NCBI GenBank assembly: GCA_003450735.1
Contig: DMEZ01000044.1
Coordinates: forward strand, 1 to 41,615
Origin: Elusimicrobiota bacterium
GTDB lineage: Bacteria; Elusimicrobiota; Elusimicrobia; UBA1565
Length of the DNA stretch: 41,615 bases
Direction of reading: 5' to 3'
This document shows positions 16,401-22,953 of the stretch, one piece after another (position 1 is the stretch's first letter; every line of letters starts with the position of its first letter). The notes under the pieces were generated by a model. It did not search any database, was not told the origin of the DNA, and saw nothing but the letters and a program-made list of their open reading frames with translations. A program made the translations under genes and the position numbers.

Positions 16401-18764
16401 GCAGCGGTAGTTGCGGTCGGCGTGTTCGAGTTCCGGCCCGAGTTCGAAGGGGGGGCGCCCGCAGAGCAGTTCGAAGAGGATGACGCCGAAGGCGTAGATG
16501 TCGGCGGCGGGGCCCGCCGTCGCTCCCGTCCACTGCTCGGGCGGCATGTAGGCCGGGGTCCCGATCTGCGCGCCGTGCCGCGTGATGTGCATCTGGCTGG
16601 CGTGCCCGAGCGCCTGGGGCAGCCCGATCGGAACGTCGTCCTGGCGGGCGGTCTTGACCAGCCCGAAGTCGGTCACCTTGGGCTCGCCGCCGCCGGTCAT
16701 GAGCACGTTGGCGGGCTTGAGGTCGCGGTGGACCAGCGCCTTCCCGTGGGCGACGGCCATGCCCCAGCAGACCTGGACCGCGATGTCGAGGGCCTGGGGG
16801 ATGCTCTGGATCCGGCCCTCCTCGAGCCACTGCAGGAGGTCGCCGCCCTCCACGCACTCGGCGAAGATGGCGGGCGCCCCGCCGATGGTCCTGACGTAGT
16901 AGGCCGTCACCACGTTGGGGTGCATCGGGAGGCTGACCCAGGTCTCGGCCTCCCGGACGAAGCGCTCCGTCCCGCCCGTGGCCGCGATGAGCTGGGGGGT
17001 CGGCCGCTTCACCGCCACGTCCATGTTCCACTCCCGGTGGCGCACGCGGTACACCGAGCCCATCCCGCCGACGCCCAGCAGGTTCTTGACCTCGTAGATG
17101 CCCTCGATGAGCTGGCCCGGCTCCCAGCGCCGGAACCCCTCCTTCTTCGATGCGTGGGCGTCCATGTCGAGGTGCCAGAGCTTGACGGGGCCCATGCCCT
17201 TCACCTCGCAGACGCCCCCATCGAGGAAGCGGAACTCGCCGCGCGTCATCTCGAAAGAGGCCTCCGTCACGGCGATCCCGTTGGGCCTGGCGAGCTTCTC
17301 GATGCGCGAGGCGAGGTTCACCGTGTCGCCGAGGACGCTGTACTCCATGCGGCCCGGGGAGCCGATGTTGCCGGCCACCACCTTCCCCGAGTTGATGCCG
17401 ACCCGCAGGGGGATCTCGCCGCCCCAGGGGGAGGCCTGGCCCTGCGTCCACTCGCGGAGCATCTGGAGGCCCGCGCGGAGGGCCTGGGAGGCGTGGTTGT
17501 CGTCCTGCGGGGCGTTCTCGACGGGCCGGGCGCCGAAGACCCCCATCACCGCGTCGCCGATGAACTTGTCCACGTGGCCCCCGTGGGCCTGGATGCAGCG
17601 GGTCATGAGCTCGAAGTAGGGGTTGAGGAGGTTGGCGATCTCCTGGGGCGTGTGCTTGCGGCTGAAGCCGCTGAAATCCTTCATGTCCACGAACAGGACG
17701 GTCGCGTGACACTCGCGCACCCCGAGCCCGACCCGCTTGCCGGCGCGCGACTCGTCGACGATCATCTGCACCACGTCGGGGCCGAAGTAGCGCCGCATGT
17801 TGTGCTCGACCGCGGAGAGGAGGGCCTGGCGCTCGAGGGAGAGTTGGAGGGACGCTGCTCCGGCCAGCGCGTTGGCGAGGTAGAGGTCCTTCTCGGAGAA
17901 GGCCTCGCCGCGCCCGCGGTTGTCCATGTAGAGCACCCCCAGGCGGCCGGCGCCCCCGCGGATGGGGACGAGGAGACCCGAGTCGATGTCCTCCTCGGCC
18001 TGGCTTTGGCTGGGGTCCGCGATCCGCGGCTGGAGCAGGAAGGCCTCGTCGCTCATGCGGGCGAGGAGCCCGGAGCTGAACTGGAGGTCGAGGATGCGCC
18101 CGACGCCCTTCTGCCAGGCGATGCGCACCTGGGGCTCGCGCCCAGGCTCCTCCAGGATGAGGGCCGCGACCTCCGCCCCGGCGATGTGGGCGGAGGCGAA
18201 CTCCAGGATCTGGGCGAGCGAGTCCTCCGAGCTGGCAGCCTTGTGGATGCGCTCGAAGAGGTCGTGCAGGCGGGCGTAGCCGTCCTGCACCTTCGGGTCG
18301 TCGGCGCGGAGGTCGCGGGTCTGCCCCTGGGCGACGCGGGAGAGCAGGTGGTCGATGTCCACCTGCTCGGGGCGGGCCTCGACCCGGAACTCCCAGGGCC
18401 CGACCCGCAGGACGTCCCCCGGCTGGAGGGGCTCGGGCTCCCGGAGACGGCGGCCGTTGCGGTAGGTGCCGGTGCCGCTGGGCTTGCGGCCGCCCATCTC
18501 GGCGACCTCCCGCGCGCTGCCGTCGGCCAGGAAGAAGACCCCCTCCCGCTCGAAGAGGTGGCAGTGCCAGCGGCTGGTGGTGCGGGCGTTCTCGCCCGTC
18601 TCCGGGAGGACGAGCTGGCAGTCGAAGGCCCGGCCGATGAGGAAGGGGGACTCCACGACGTCGATGAGGGTCTGGGCTCCCGGTTCCGCCTGGAGCACCC
18701 AAGTCGGGGGATGGTCGTTGCGGCAGAGGAAATGACAGCCGGAGGGCGCCGCAAGGCGGATCAC
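13401..18764 (-). CDS. Giant FHA-GAF-adenylate cyclase-Ser/Thr kinase-TPR-WD40 signalling protein
   Basis: A 1787-residue cytosolic protein. Order: FHA about 30-128; GAF about 160-315; class III nucleotidyl cyclase about 350-535 (metal Asp360 and Asp404, Lys400, Asp480-Thr481, Asn483, Arg487, fitting adenylate cyclase); Hanks-type kinase about 557-845 (LGVGGMGSVY loop, Lys586, HRD 679-681, DFG 699-701, PPE 741-743); TPR-like helices about 865-1025; then 14 WD40 repeats in two blocks of seven (about 1045-1330 and 1430-1720) with a helical linker. Two seven-bladed propellers are implied. All catalytic residues looked for are present. The start is GTG, six bases after TAGAAT, so leaderless. Its stop overlaps msrAB. 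Such a protein could turn phospho-peptide or small-molecule input into cAMP and phosphorylation. Confidence 0.92.
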   Translation of the reverse strand: MIRLAAPSGCHFLCRNDHPPTWVLQAEPGAQTLIDVVESPFLIGRAFDCQLVLPETGENARTTSRWHCHLFEREGVFFLADGSAREVAEMGGRKPSGTGTYRNGRRLREPEPLQPGDVLRVGPWEFRVEARPEQVDIDHLLSRVAQGQTRDLRADDPKVQDGYARLHDLFERIHKAASSEDSLAQILEFASAHIAGAEVAALILEEPGREPQVRIAWQKGVGRILDLQFSSGLLARMSDEAFLLQPRIADPSQSQAEEDIDSGLLVPIRGGAGRLGVLYMDNRGRGEAFSEKDLYLANALAGAASLQLSLERQALLSAVEHNMRRYFGPDVVQMIVDESRAGKRVGLGVRECHATVLFVDMKDFSGFSRKHTPQEIANLLNPYFELMTRCIQAHGGHVDKFIGDAVMGVFGARPVENAPQDDNHASQALRAGLQMLREWTQGQASPWGGEIPLRVGINSGKVVAGNIGSPGRMEYSVLGDTVNLASRIEKLARPNGIAVTEASFEMTRGEFRFLDGGVCEVKGMGPVKLWHLDMDAHASKKEGFRRWEPGQLIEGIYEVKNLLGVGGMGSVYRVRHREWNMDVAVKRPTPQLIAATGGTERFVREAETWVSLPMHPNVVTAYYVRTIGGAPAIFAECVEGGDLLQWLEEGRIQSIPQALDIAVQVCWGMAVAHGKALVHRDLKPANVLMTGGGEPKVTDFGLVKTARQDDVPIGLPQALGHASQMHITRHGAQIGTPAYMPPEQWTGATAGPAADIYAFGVILFELLCGRPPFELGPELEHADRNYRCSEFKRMHAHEPPPDPKSLNFRIPEGLAALLLECLAKPPEKRPQSFLDLAGRLEALYKEVSGEEYARKNPGDLESRSSDLNNRALSMLDLGKKDEAKRLLEDALKADPHHPEASYNLAVLCWGDAQIDDLQAVKRVEEAVKAHPGAGTGEYLLGLLHLRRADALAAEDALARAVRSPAAGPHMLLALGDAKMALGKHAEAEAAYAKALSRTPQSLEARRRMAAALLAQGKKAEAAKAWGGEVPEEALKGLPFPNIACLRALEGHKGYLEALCAAPDGRHAVTGSLDKTLRLWDLSSGECLRVMGGLENTPFAVVTPDGRFALSQGLGGAVAFWDLATGDCAKRLQGLSESVHCLALAPDGRAGVSGSDDGSILRWDFAKGECSLRLEGHSGVVYGVALTPDGKRALSGGGDGALKLWDLEAGACLRTFEGHKQAVVSVLFAAGGRLAVSGSWDDTIRIWDLTSGRCLRVLEGHSTVTSLAAGFERRLLLSGALDKTLRLWELPGGRCLRTLKDLPGSIYAVAFTPDGRRALSAGSDKVLRVWNVPDSLSLPPLAFAHFLRSEEAAKLQQKVLGIRAQVVRETERGRWAQAGLRLQEARAVPGYGKDPGLLALADRLARKGRRKSFASCWVHRTLRGHEGPVLAAAISPDERHAFSGGADKTLRLWNLSTGQSLCVLEGHAGPVTSASVSPSGRQGLSASEDGTLRLWDLAAGRFVRSFEGHADRVYCAAFSPDGRRAVSGGEDGSLRVWDVETGRCLRVLNAHQGGVKGVCFTPEGLCALSAGDDNALCLWDLEEARRLRSYAGHEYSVFCASIAPNGRFFVSGSGDQSARIWDIASGHCLSTREEKAPVAFVHISSEGRFILSGTRGSTAVKLWDMDGERSGGELDGHSKPAACCAVSPSGGFALTGGEDALLQLWRLDWEYEFPDPGASAPGLRPHLEIFLELRRGKWGEKDWENLLSQLELRGYGWMRPEDIRRQLDALTQAYPSERTEWLRKRCGL

Positions 18765-18769
18765 GCGGG

Positions 18770-18776
18770 TATTCTA
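18770..18776. promoter_or_regulatory. Overlapping divergent -10 boxes
   Basis: The seven bases TATTCTA hold TATTCT on plus (18770-18775), reading toward the hydrogenase leader, and TAGAAT on minus (18776-18771), reading into the kinase gene six bases before its GTG. RNA polymerase cannot use both at once, so hydrogenase and kinase expression may be mutually exclusive at this site. No clear -35 is seen on either side. Confidence 0.5.
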
Positions 18777-18799
18777 TGAAAGTTCTCCCTCGTCCGGCA

Positions 18800-18867
18800 T
18801 CGGCTGGCCCCCGCGTCGGGTCATAGCGCCGCAGGGGCCAGCCGAAAGGAGAACGGCAGCGGCTGGC
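18800..18867 (+). ncRNA. Structured leader element, copy A (upstream of hydBGDA)
   Basis: The predicted RNA has a 12-bp stem (18800-18811 with 18834-18845), then an inner stem within 18813-18832 (one mismatch in this copy) capped by the eight-base loop GGTCATAG. The segment GGCTGGC at 18861-18867 repeats the 5' strand of the stem (18802-18808). The 3' strand (18837-18843) can therefore pair with it instead, enclosing a 17-base loop that contains AGGAG. The same arrangement, with matching base changes in all three strands, occurs at 22883-22953. I do not recognise a known riboswitch class. Confidence 0.6.
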
Positions 18868-18918
18868 ATGAGCGTTGCATTAAGGAGCTTGACGACATAT
18901 CCGTTGGAGGGTTCATGA
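18868..18918 (+). CDS. Possible 16-codon leader peptide ORF before hydB
   Basis: An ATG directly after the leader element opens a 16-codon frame (MSVALRSLTTYPLEGS). Its stop TGA overlaps the hydB ATG as ATGA. AGGAG at 18847-18851 is 16 bases upstream, too far for a good ribosome binding site. If translated, it would couple hydB translation to the state of the leader. The overlap may be chance; there is no other evidence of coding. Confidence 0.3.
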   Translation: MSVALRSLTTYPLEGS

Positions 18919-19943
18919 GCGCACACTTCATCAAGGAGTCCGACTTCAAAGCCTTCGTCTCGGCCCTGATCAAGGCCAAGCCGGTCTATGGGCCCACGGC
19001 GAAAAGATCCAAGTTCGTCTTCTCCCGCCTCGAGTCCCCGGAGCAGCTCCGGCTGGACTACGACGTCACCCTTCTGCCGCCCAAGAAGCTCTTCTTCCCG
19101 ACCTCGCAGGACCTCGTCCGCTTCGACGGCGACAAGTTCGAGGCCTGCGTCCAGCCCGAGGAGAAGATCCTGTTCGGCGTGCACTTCTACGACGTGAAGG
19201 CCCTCGACATGACGGACCTGCTCTTCCGCGAGAAGAACCCCGACTGGAACTACCTGGCGCACCGCGAGTGCACCACCCTGGTGGCCTCGAGCATCCAGGC
19301 GGTCGCCCCCCGCGCCTTCTGGGGGAGCGTAGGCCGAGAGGTCCAGCCCAAGGGGCACGACGCTTTCCTCACGAAGATCCAGGGCGGCTTTGTCTACGAG
19401 CCCCGCACTCCCAAGGGCGAGGCCCTGCTCAAGCACGGCGCCTTCGGCAAGGCCTCCGACGAGCAGGTCGCCGAGGCCCGCAAGGCCAACGACGACATCA
19501 AGAAGAGATGCCCCCAGGAGCTCAAGAAACCCTCGGCTTCCATCGCGCGCAAGGTCCGGGCCGCCTTCGACGACGAGACGCTCTGGGACAAGCTCGCCGA
19601 GGACTGCTTCTCCTGCGGCTCCTGCAACACGGTCTGCCCGACCTGCTACTGCTTCGACGTCCAGGACGTCTGGAACGTCGACCAGAAGTCCGGCGCCCGC
19701 ACCCGCACCTGGGACGCCTGCCTGACCCGGGAGTTCGCCGAGGTCTCGCTCGGGGCCGGGGCGCACGAGAACTTCCGCGAGAGCCGCGGCGAGCGCTTCC
19801 GCCACCGCATCATGCGCAAGGCCGTCTACCTCAACGAGAAGCTCGGCGGGCCGGCCTGCGTGGGCTGCGGCCGCTGCTCGAGCGCCTGCACCTCGGACAT
19901 CGCGGACCCCGTCCGCGTCATCGAGCAGATCGTCAAGGCCTGA
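18915..19943 (+). CDS. hydB: Group 3b [NiFe] hydrogenase (sulfhydrogenase) beta subunit
   Basis: A 342-residue iron-sulfur protein related to the beta subunit of Pyrococcus soluble hydrogenase I and to anaerobic sulfite reductase subunit A. Two cysteine motifs lie in the C-terminal third: CFSCGSCNTVCPTCYC and CVGCGRCSSACTSDI. They bind [4Fe-4S] clusters that connect the hydrogenase core to the flavin subunit. It is the first gene of a tight four-gene set in the order beta-gamma-delta-alpha, identical to hydBGDA. GGAGGG at 18906-18911 is the likely ribosome binding site, very close to the ATG. Confidence 0.9.
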   Translation: MSAHFIKESDFKAFVSALIKAKPVYGPTAKRSKFVFSRLESPEQLRLDYDVTLLPPKKLFFPTSQDLVRFDGDKFEACVQPEEKILFGVHFYDVKALDMTDLLFREKNPDWNYLAHRECTTLVASSIQAVAPRAFWGSVGREVQPKGHDAFLTKIQGGFVYEPRTPKGEALLKHGAFGKASDEQVAEARKANDDIKKRCPQELKKPSASIARKVRAAFDDETLWDKLAEDCFSCGSCNTVCPTCYCFDVQDVWNVDQKSGARTRTWDACLTREFAEVSLGAGAHENFRESRGERFRHRIMRKAVYLNEKLGGPACVGCGRCSSACTSDIADPVRVIEQIVKA

Positions 19944-19957
19944 GAGAGAGGATCCCC

Positions 19958-20815
19958 ATGGACAGCACCTGCACCTGCGGCGAGAAGCACGGCAAGACCC
20001 AGTCGAACCTCTTCCTTCCCAAGGAGGCGAAGATCGTCCGGGTGGAAGCTCCGACCGAGAACGAGCGCCACTTCACTCTGAAGCTGGCCGACGGCTCTCC
20101 GATGGAGTTCGAGCCCGGCCAGATCCTGGAGGTCGGACTCTTCGGCTTCGGCGAGATCCCGCTCGGGTTCGCCAGCTCCCCGACCCGCAAGAACACCTTC
20201 GACATCGTCATCCGCGGGGTGGGCCGGGTCTCGAAGGCGCTCAACGCCCTCAAGAAGGGCGACTCGCTCTTCCTGCGCGGCCCGCTCGGGAAGGGCTTCG
20301 ACCTCTCGAAGCTGCGCGGCCGCGACGTGCTCATCATCGCGGGCGGCATCGGCCTCTGCCCCACGCGCAGCCTCATCCAGTACATCCTCGACCGCCGCTC
20401 CGAGTTCAAGCGCTTCATCCTCTTCTACGGGTCGCGCGACCCGAAACAGCAGCTCTTCCTCGAGGACCTGGCGGAGTGGCGCAAGTCCAAGGACGTCGAG
20501 TACCACGAGACGGTGGACAAGGGCGACCCGTCCTGGAAGGGCAACGTGGGCGTCATCACCAGGCTCTTCGGCAAGACGAACATCGACCCGGGTACGCGCG
20601 CGGCTCTCTGCGGCCCGCCCATCATGTTCAAGTTCGTCATCGCCGAGCTCGACAAGCTCGGCATCCCGCGCGAGAACGTGTTCGTGGACCTCGAGCGGCG
20701 AATGAAGTGCGGCGTGGGCAAGTGCGGCCACTGCCAGATCAACGACAAGTATGTGTGCACGGACGGCCCGGTGTTCTCCTTCGCGGAGATCCAGGGCCTC
20801 GAGGAGGCGGTCTGA
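19958..20815 (+). CDS. hydG: Group 3b [NiFe] hydrogenase gamma (diaphorase) subunit
   Basis: A 285-residue ferredoxin-NADP reductase-like subunit that exchanges electrons with NAD(P)H. The FAD domain (GFASSP, about residues 68-73) precedes the nucleotide domain with IIAGGIGLCPTRSLI and ALCGPPIMFKF. The C terminus has a 2Fe-2S motif (MKCGVGKCGHCQINDKYVC). It follows hydB by 14 bases, and its stop overlaps the hydD start (TGATG). An upstream extension of the frame exists but would overlap hydB in another frame; ATG 19958 matches the family length. Confidence 0.9.
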   Translation: MDSTCTCGEKHGKTQSNLFLPKEAKIVRVEAPTENERHFTLKLADGSPMEFEPGQILEVGLFGFGEIPLGFASSPTRKNTFDIVIRGVGRVSKALNALKKGDSLFLRGPLGKGFDLSKLRGRDVLIIAGGIGLCPTRSLIQYILDRRSEFKRFILFYGSRDPKQQLFLEDLAEWRKSKDVEYHETVDKGDPSWKGNVGVITRLFGKTNIDPGTRAALCGPPIMFKFVIAELDKLGIPRENVFVDLERRMKCGVGKCGHCQINDKYVCTDGPVFSFAEIQGLEEAV

Positions 20816-21567
20816 TGGCTAAGCCTAAGGTGGCGTTCTTCGACTTCGCGTGCTGCGAGGGCTGCCAGATCGAGTTCACCAACTACGGCGAGCCCGCCTT
20901 CCTCGAGCTCATCAAGCACGTGGACGTCGTCGAGTTCCGCGAGGCGATGAGCGAGAAGACCAAGGATCCCATCGACATCGCCTTCATCGAAGGGAGCTTC
21001 ACCCGGGAGGGCGACCGCGCCCGGCTGGAGGAGATCCGCAAGCGGGCCAAGATCGTCATCGCTTACGGCCAGTGCGCGACGACCGCCGGCATCAACGCCC
21101 TCAAGAACCACACGGCCGACTACCGCAAGGAAGTCTACGGCAAGGACGCGGGGATGCCCCACCTCGACAGCCAGAAGGCCCAGCCCATCTCGGCCGTCAT
21201 CAAGGTGGACTACAACGCCTTCGGCTGCCCGGTCAACAAGGTCGAGGTGCTCCAGATCGTCTCGCACCTCCTGCACGGCAAGGAGCCGGTCATCCCGGAC
21301 TACCCGGTCTGCGTGGAGTGCAAGCGCCGCGAGACCATCTGCCGCTACGAGGAAGGCGACCACTGCATGGGCCAGACCGCGCGCGCCGGCTGCGGCGCGC
21401 CCTGCCCGGCCGACGGCATCCCCTGCGAGGCCTGCCGCGGCTTCGTGAGCGACGCCAACCAGGCGGCGCTCAAGAAGGCGCTCATCCAGAAGGCGGGCTT
21501 CTCCGAGGCCCGCGCCGAAGGCAAGTCCCGGATGTTCACGGCCAACCAGAGGGGGGACGCGAAATGA
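20815..21567 (+). CDS. hydD: Group 3b [NiFe] hydrogenase delta (small) subunit
   Basis: A 250-residue small subunit that carries three Fe-S clusters from the active site. The N-terminal proximal-cluster motif FACCEGCQIEF is typical, and further cysteines lie at YGQCATT, AFGCPVNK, CVECKRRETICRYEEG and GCGAPCPADGIPCEACRG. There is no twin-arginine signal, fitting a cytoplasmic group 3 enzyme. It overlaps hydG by one base and hydA by four (ATGA), so the subunits are translationally coupled. Confidence 0.93.
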   Translation: MAKPKVAFFDFACCEGCQIEFTNYGEPAFLELIKHVDVVEFREAMSEKTKDPIDIAFIEGSFTREGDRARLEEIRKRAKIVIAYGQCATTAGINALKNHTADYRKEVYGKDAGMPHLDSQKAQPISAVIKVDYNAFGCPVNKVEVLQIVSHLLHGKEPVIPDYPVCVECKRRETICRYEEGDHCMGQTARAGCGAPCPADGIPCEACRGFVSDANQAALKKALIQKAGFSEARAEGKSRMFTANQRGDAK

Positions 21568-22880
21568 AGAAAGACATCAAGATCGACGTCCATCACCTGA
21601 CCCGCGTCGAGGGGCACGGCAACATCGTCGTCAACGTCAAGAGCGGCAAGGTGGAGAAGTGCGAGTGGCAGGTGCCCGAGGCGCCCCGCTTCTTCGAGGC
21701 CATGGTCCGAGGCCGGCACTACTCCGAGGTCGCGCGCATCACGAGCCGCATCTGCGGCATCTGCTCCGTCGGCCACACCCTGGCCTCCGTGAAGGCCAGC
21801 GAGGCCGCGCTGGGGATCCGGGTGACCGAGCAGACCTTCAAGCTGCGCGAGCTGCTCAAGCACGCCGAGAACTTCGACTCGCACGTGCTCCACGTCTACT
21901 TCCTCGTCGCCCCCGACCTCGCCGGGGCCCCCTCCGTCTTCCCGCTCGTGAAGACCCACGGAGAGGTCGTCGCCCGGGCCCTGCGCCTCAAGCGCCTTGC
22001 CCACGAGTGGGGCTCCCTGATCGGCGGGCGCACCACCCACCCGACCACCGTGGTCCCCGGCGGGTTCACCAAGCTCCCGGCCAAGAAGGAGCTCGAGACC
22101 CTGAAGGAGCGCCTGCTCGCCGCCGTCCCCGACCTGCAGGCGACGCTCAAGACCGTCCTCTCGCTCGCGGGGGCCATCCCGGCCTTCGACCGGCCGACCG
22201 AGTACCTCGCCCTGAGCTCGGACGACGCCTACGCGCTCTACGACGGCCAGGTGCAGTCCTGTCTGCCCGACGGCAAGAGGCAGCGCTGGCCCGTGTCGGA
22301 CTACCGCAAGGTCACCAACGAGTACATGACTCCGCTCTCCACGGCCAAGTACACCAAGAACCTCCGGGAGAGCTACGCGGCGGGGGCGCTCTCGCGCTTC
22401 AACAACAACTACGACCAGCTCCACGCCGAGGCCAAGAAGGCCGCCGCGGCGCTGGGCCTCAAGCCCGTCTGCGGCAACCCCTACCTGAACTCGGCCGCCC
22501 AGGTGGTCGAGATCGTCCACAGCGCCTACGACAGCCTGCGGCTCATCGACGAGCTGCTCAAGTCCGGCATCCGCGAGGAGGGCTTGGTCAAGCCGACCAA
22601 GTACGCCCAGGGCGCCGGCGCGGTCGAGGTGCCCCGCGGCATCCTCTTCCACGAGTACGCCTACGACAAGGAAGGGATGTGCACGATGGGCAACTGCATC
22701 ATCCCGACCAATCAGAACCATGCGAACATCCAGAAGGACTTCGACAAGCTGGTGCCGGAGCTCCTGGCCAAGGACAAGTCCGAAAAGGAGATGGAGCTTG
22801 CGCTCGAGATGCTGGTGCGCGCCTACGACCCGTGCATCTCCTGCTCGACGCACTACCTGGATGTGAAATTCGTAAAATAG
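21564..22880 (+). CDS. hydA: Group 3b [NiFe] hydrogenase alpha (large, catalytic) subunit
   Basis: A 438-residue large subunit. The Ni-Fe ligands are visible as RICGICSVGH (Cys64, Cys67) and DPCISCSTH (Cys424, Cys427). A C-terminal tail YLDVKFVK after His430 is the usual substrate of a maturation protease, and a candidate protease is encoded at 27024. The enzyme is cytoplasmic and bidirectional, coupling H2 with NADP(H); some homologues also reduce polysulfide. No hyp maturation genes are in the window. It ends just before the second copy of the leader element. Confidence 0.95.
   Translation: MKKDIKIDVHHLTRVEGHGNIVVNVKSGKVEKCEWQVPEAPRFFEAMVRGRHYSEVARITSRICGICSVGHTLASVKASEAALGIRVTEQTFKLRELLKHAENFDSHVLHVYFLVAPDLAGAPSVFPLVKTHGEVVARALRLKRLAHEWGSLIGGRTTHPTTVVPGGFTKLPAKKELETLKERLLAAVPDLQATLKTVLSLAGAIPAFDRPTEYLALSSDDAYALYDGQVQSCLPDGKRQRWPVSDYRKVTNEYMTPLSTAKYTKNLRESYAAGALSRFNNNYDQLHAEAKKAAAALGLKPVCGNPYLNSAAQVVEIVHSAYDSLRLIDELLKSGIREEGLVKPTKYAQGAGAVEVPRGILFHEYAYDKEGMCTMGNCIIPTNQNHANIQKDFDKLVPELLAKDKSEKEMELALEMLVRAYDPCISCSTHYLDVKFVK
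22873..22878 (+). promoter_or_regulatory. -10 box upstream of leader copy B
   Basis: TAAAAT at 22873-22878 overlaps the hydA stop codon. A start point about seven bases downstream falls at 22884-22886, the first bases of the leader hairpin. The transcript would then begin with the structured element. No clear -35 is seen. Confidence 0.4.
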
Positions 22881-22882
22881 GG

Positions 22883-22953
22883 TCGGCATGGCCCCCGCGC
22901 CGGGCCTTAGCGGCGCAGGGGCCATGCGAGAGGAGAAAGGCAACGCATGGCCC
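22883..22953 (+). ncRNA. Structured leader element, copy B (upstream of ygiD-like gene)
   Basis: The predicted stem pairs 22883-22884 with 22928-22929 and 22886-22895 with 22918-22927, with G22885 bulged. A fully paired inner stem follows (22897-22902 with 22911-22916), capped by GGCCTTAG. GCATGGCCC at 22945-22953 repeats the 5' strand (22886-22894) and contains the start codon of the next gene. The 3' strand (22919-22927) can thus form nine pairs over the start codon, with AGGAG in a 17-base loop. Compared with copy A, two stem pairs have changed in a compensating way and the third strand has changed with them. Confidence 0.6.

Noticed and set aside
12406..18779. Very long alternative frames over the kinase gene on both strands (1070 and about 2000 codons)
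   Set aside because: High GC leaves few stop codons in other frames. Only the 13401-18764 frame encodes recognisable domains with intact catalytic motifs; the minus frame with msrAB is real only in its last 999 bases.
18800..18867. Known riboswitch classes (c-di-GMP-I, fluoride, SAM, guanidine-II, cobalamin)
   Set aside because: None of the conserved cores I know for these classes is visible. There is no ACGR loop pair, no GEMM core and no B12 box. A covariance-model scan would settle it.
18800..22953. Integron attC sites or a gene cassette
   Set aside because: The repeats are hairpins of about the right size, but neither copy has the GTTRRRY/RYYYAAC core pair, the block holds four genes and no integrase is seen. 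Flanking direct repeats remain open as a finding.
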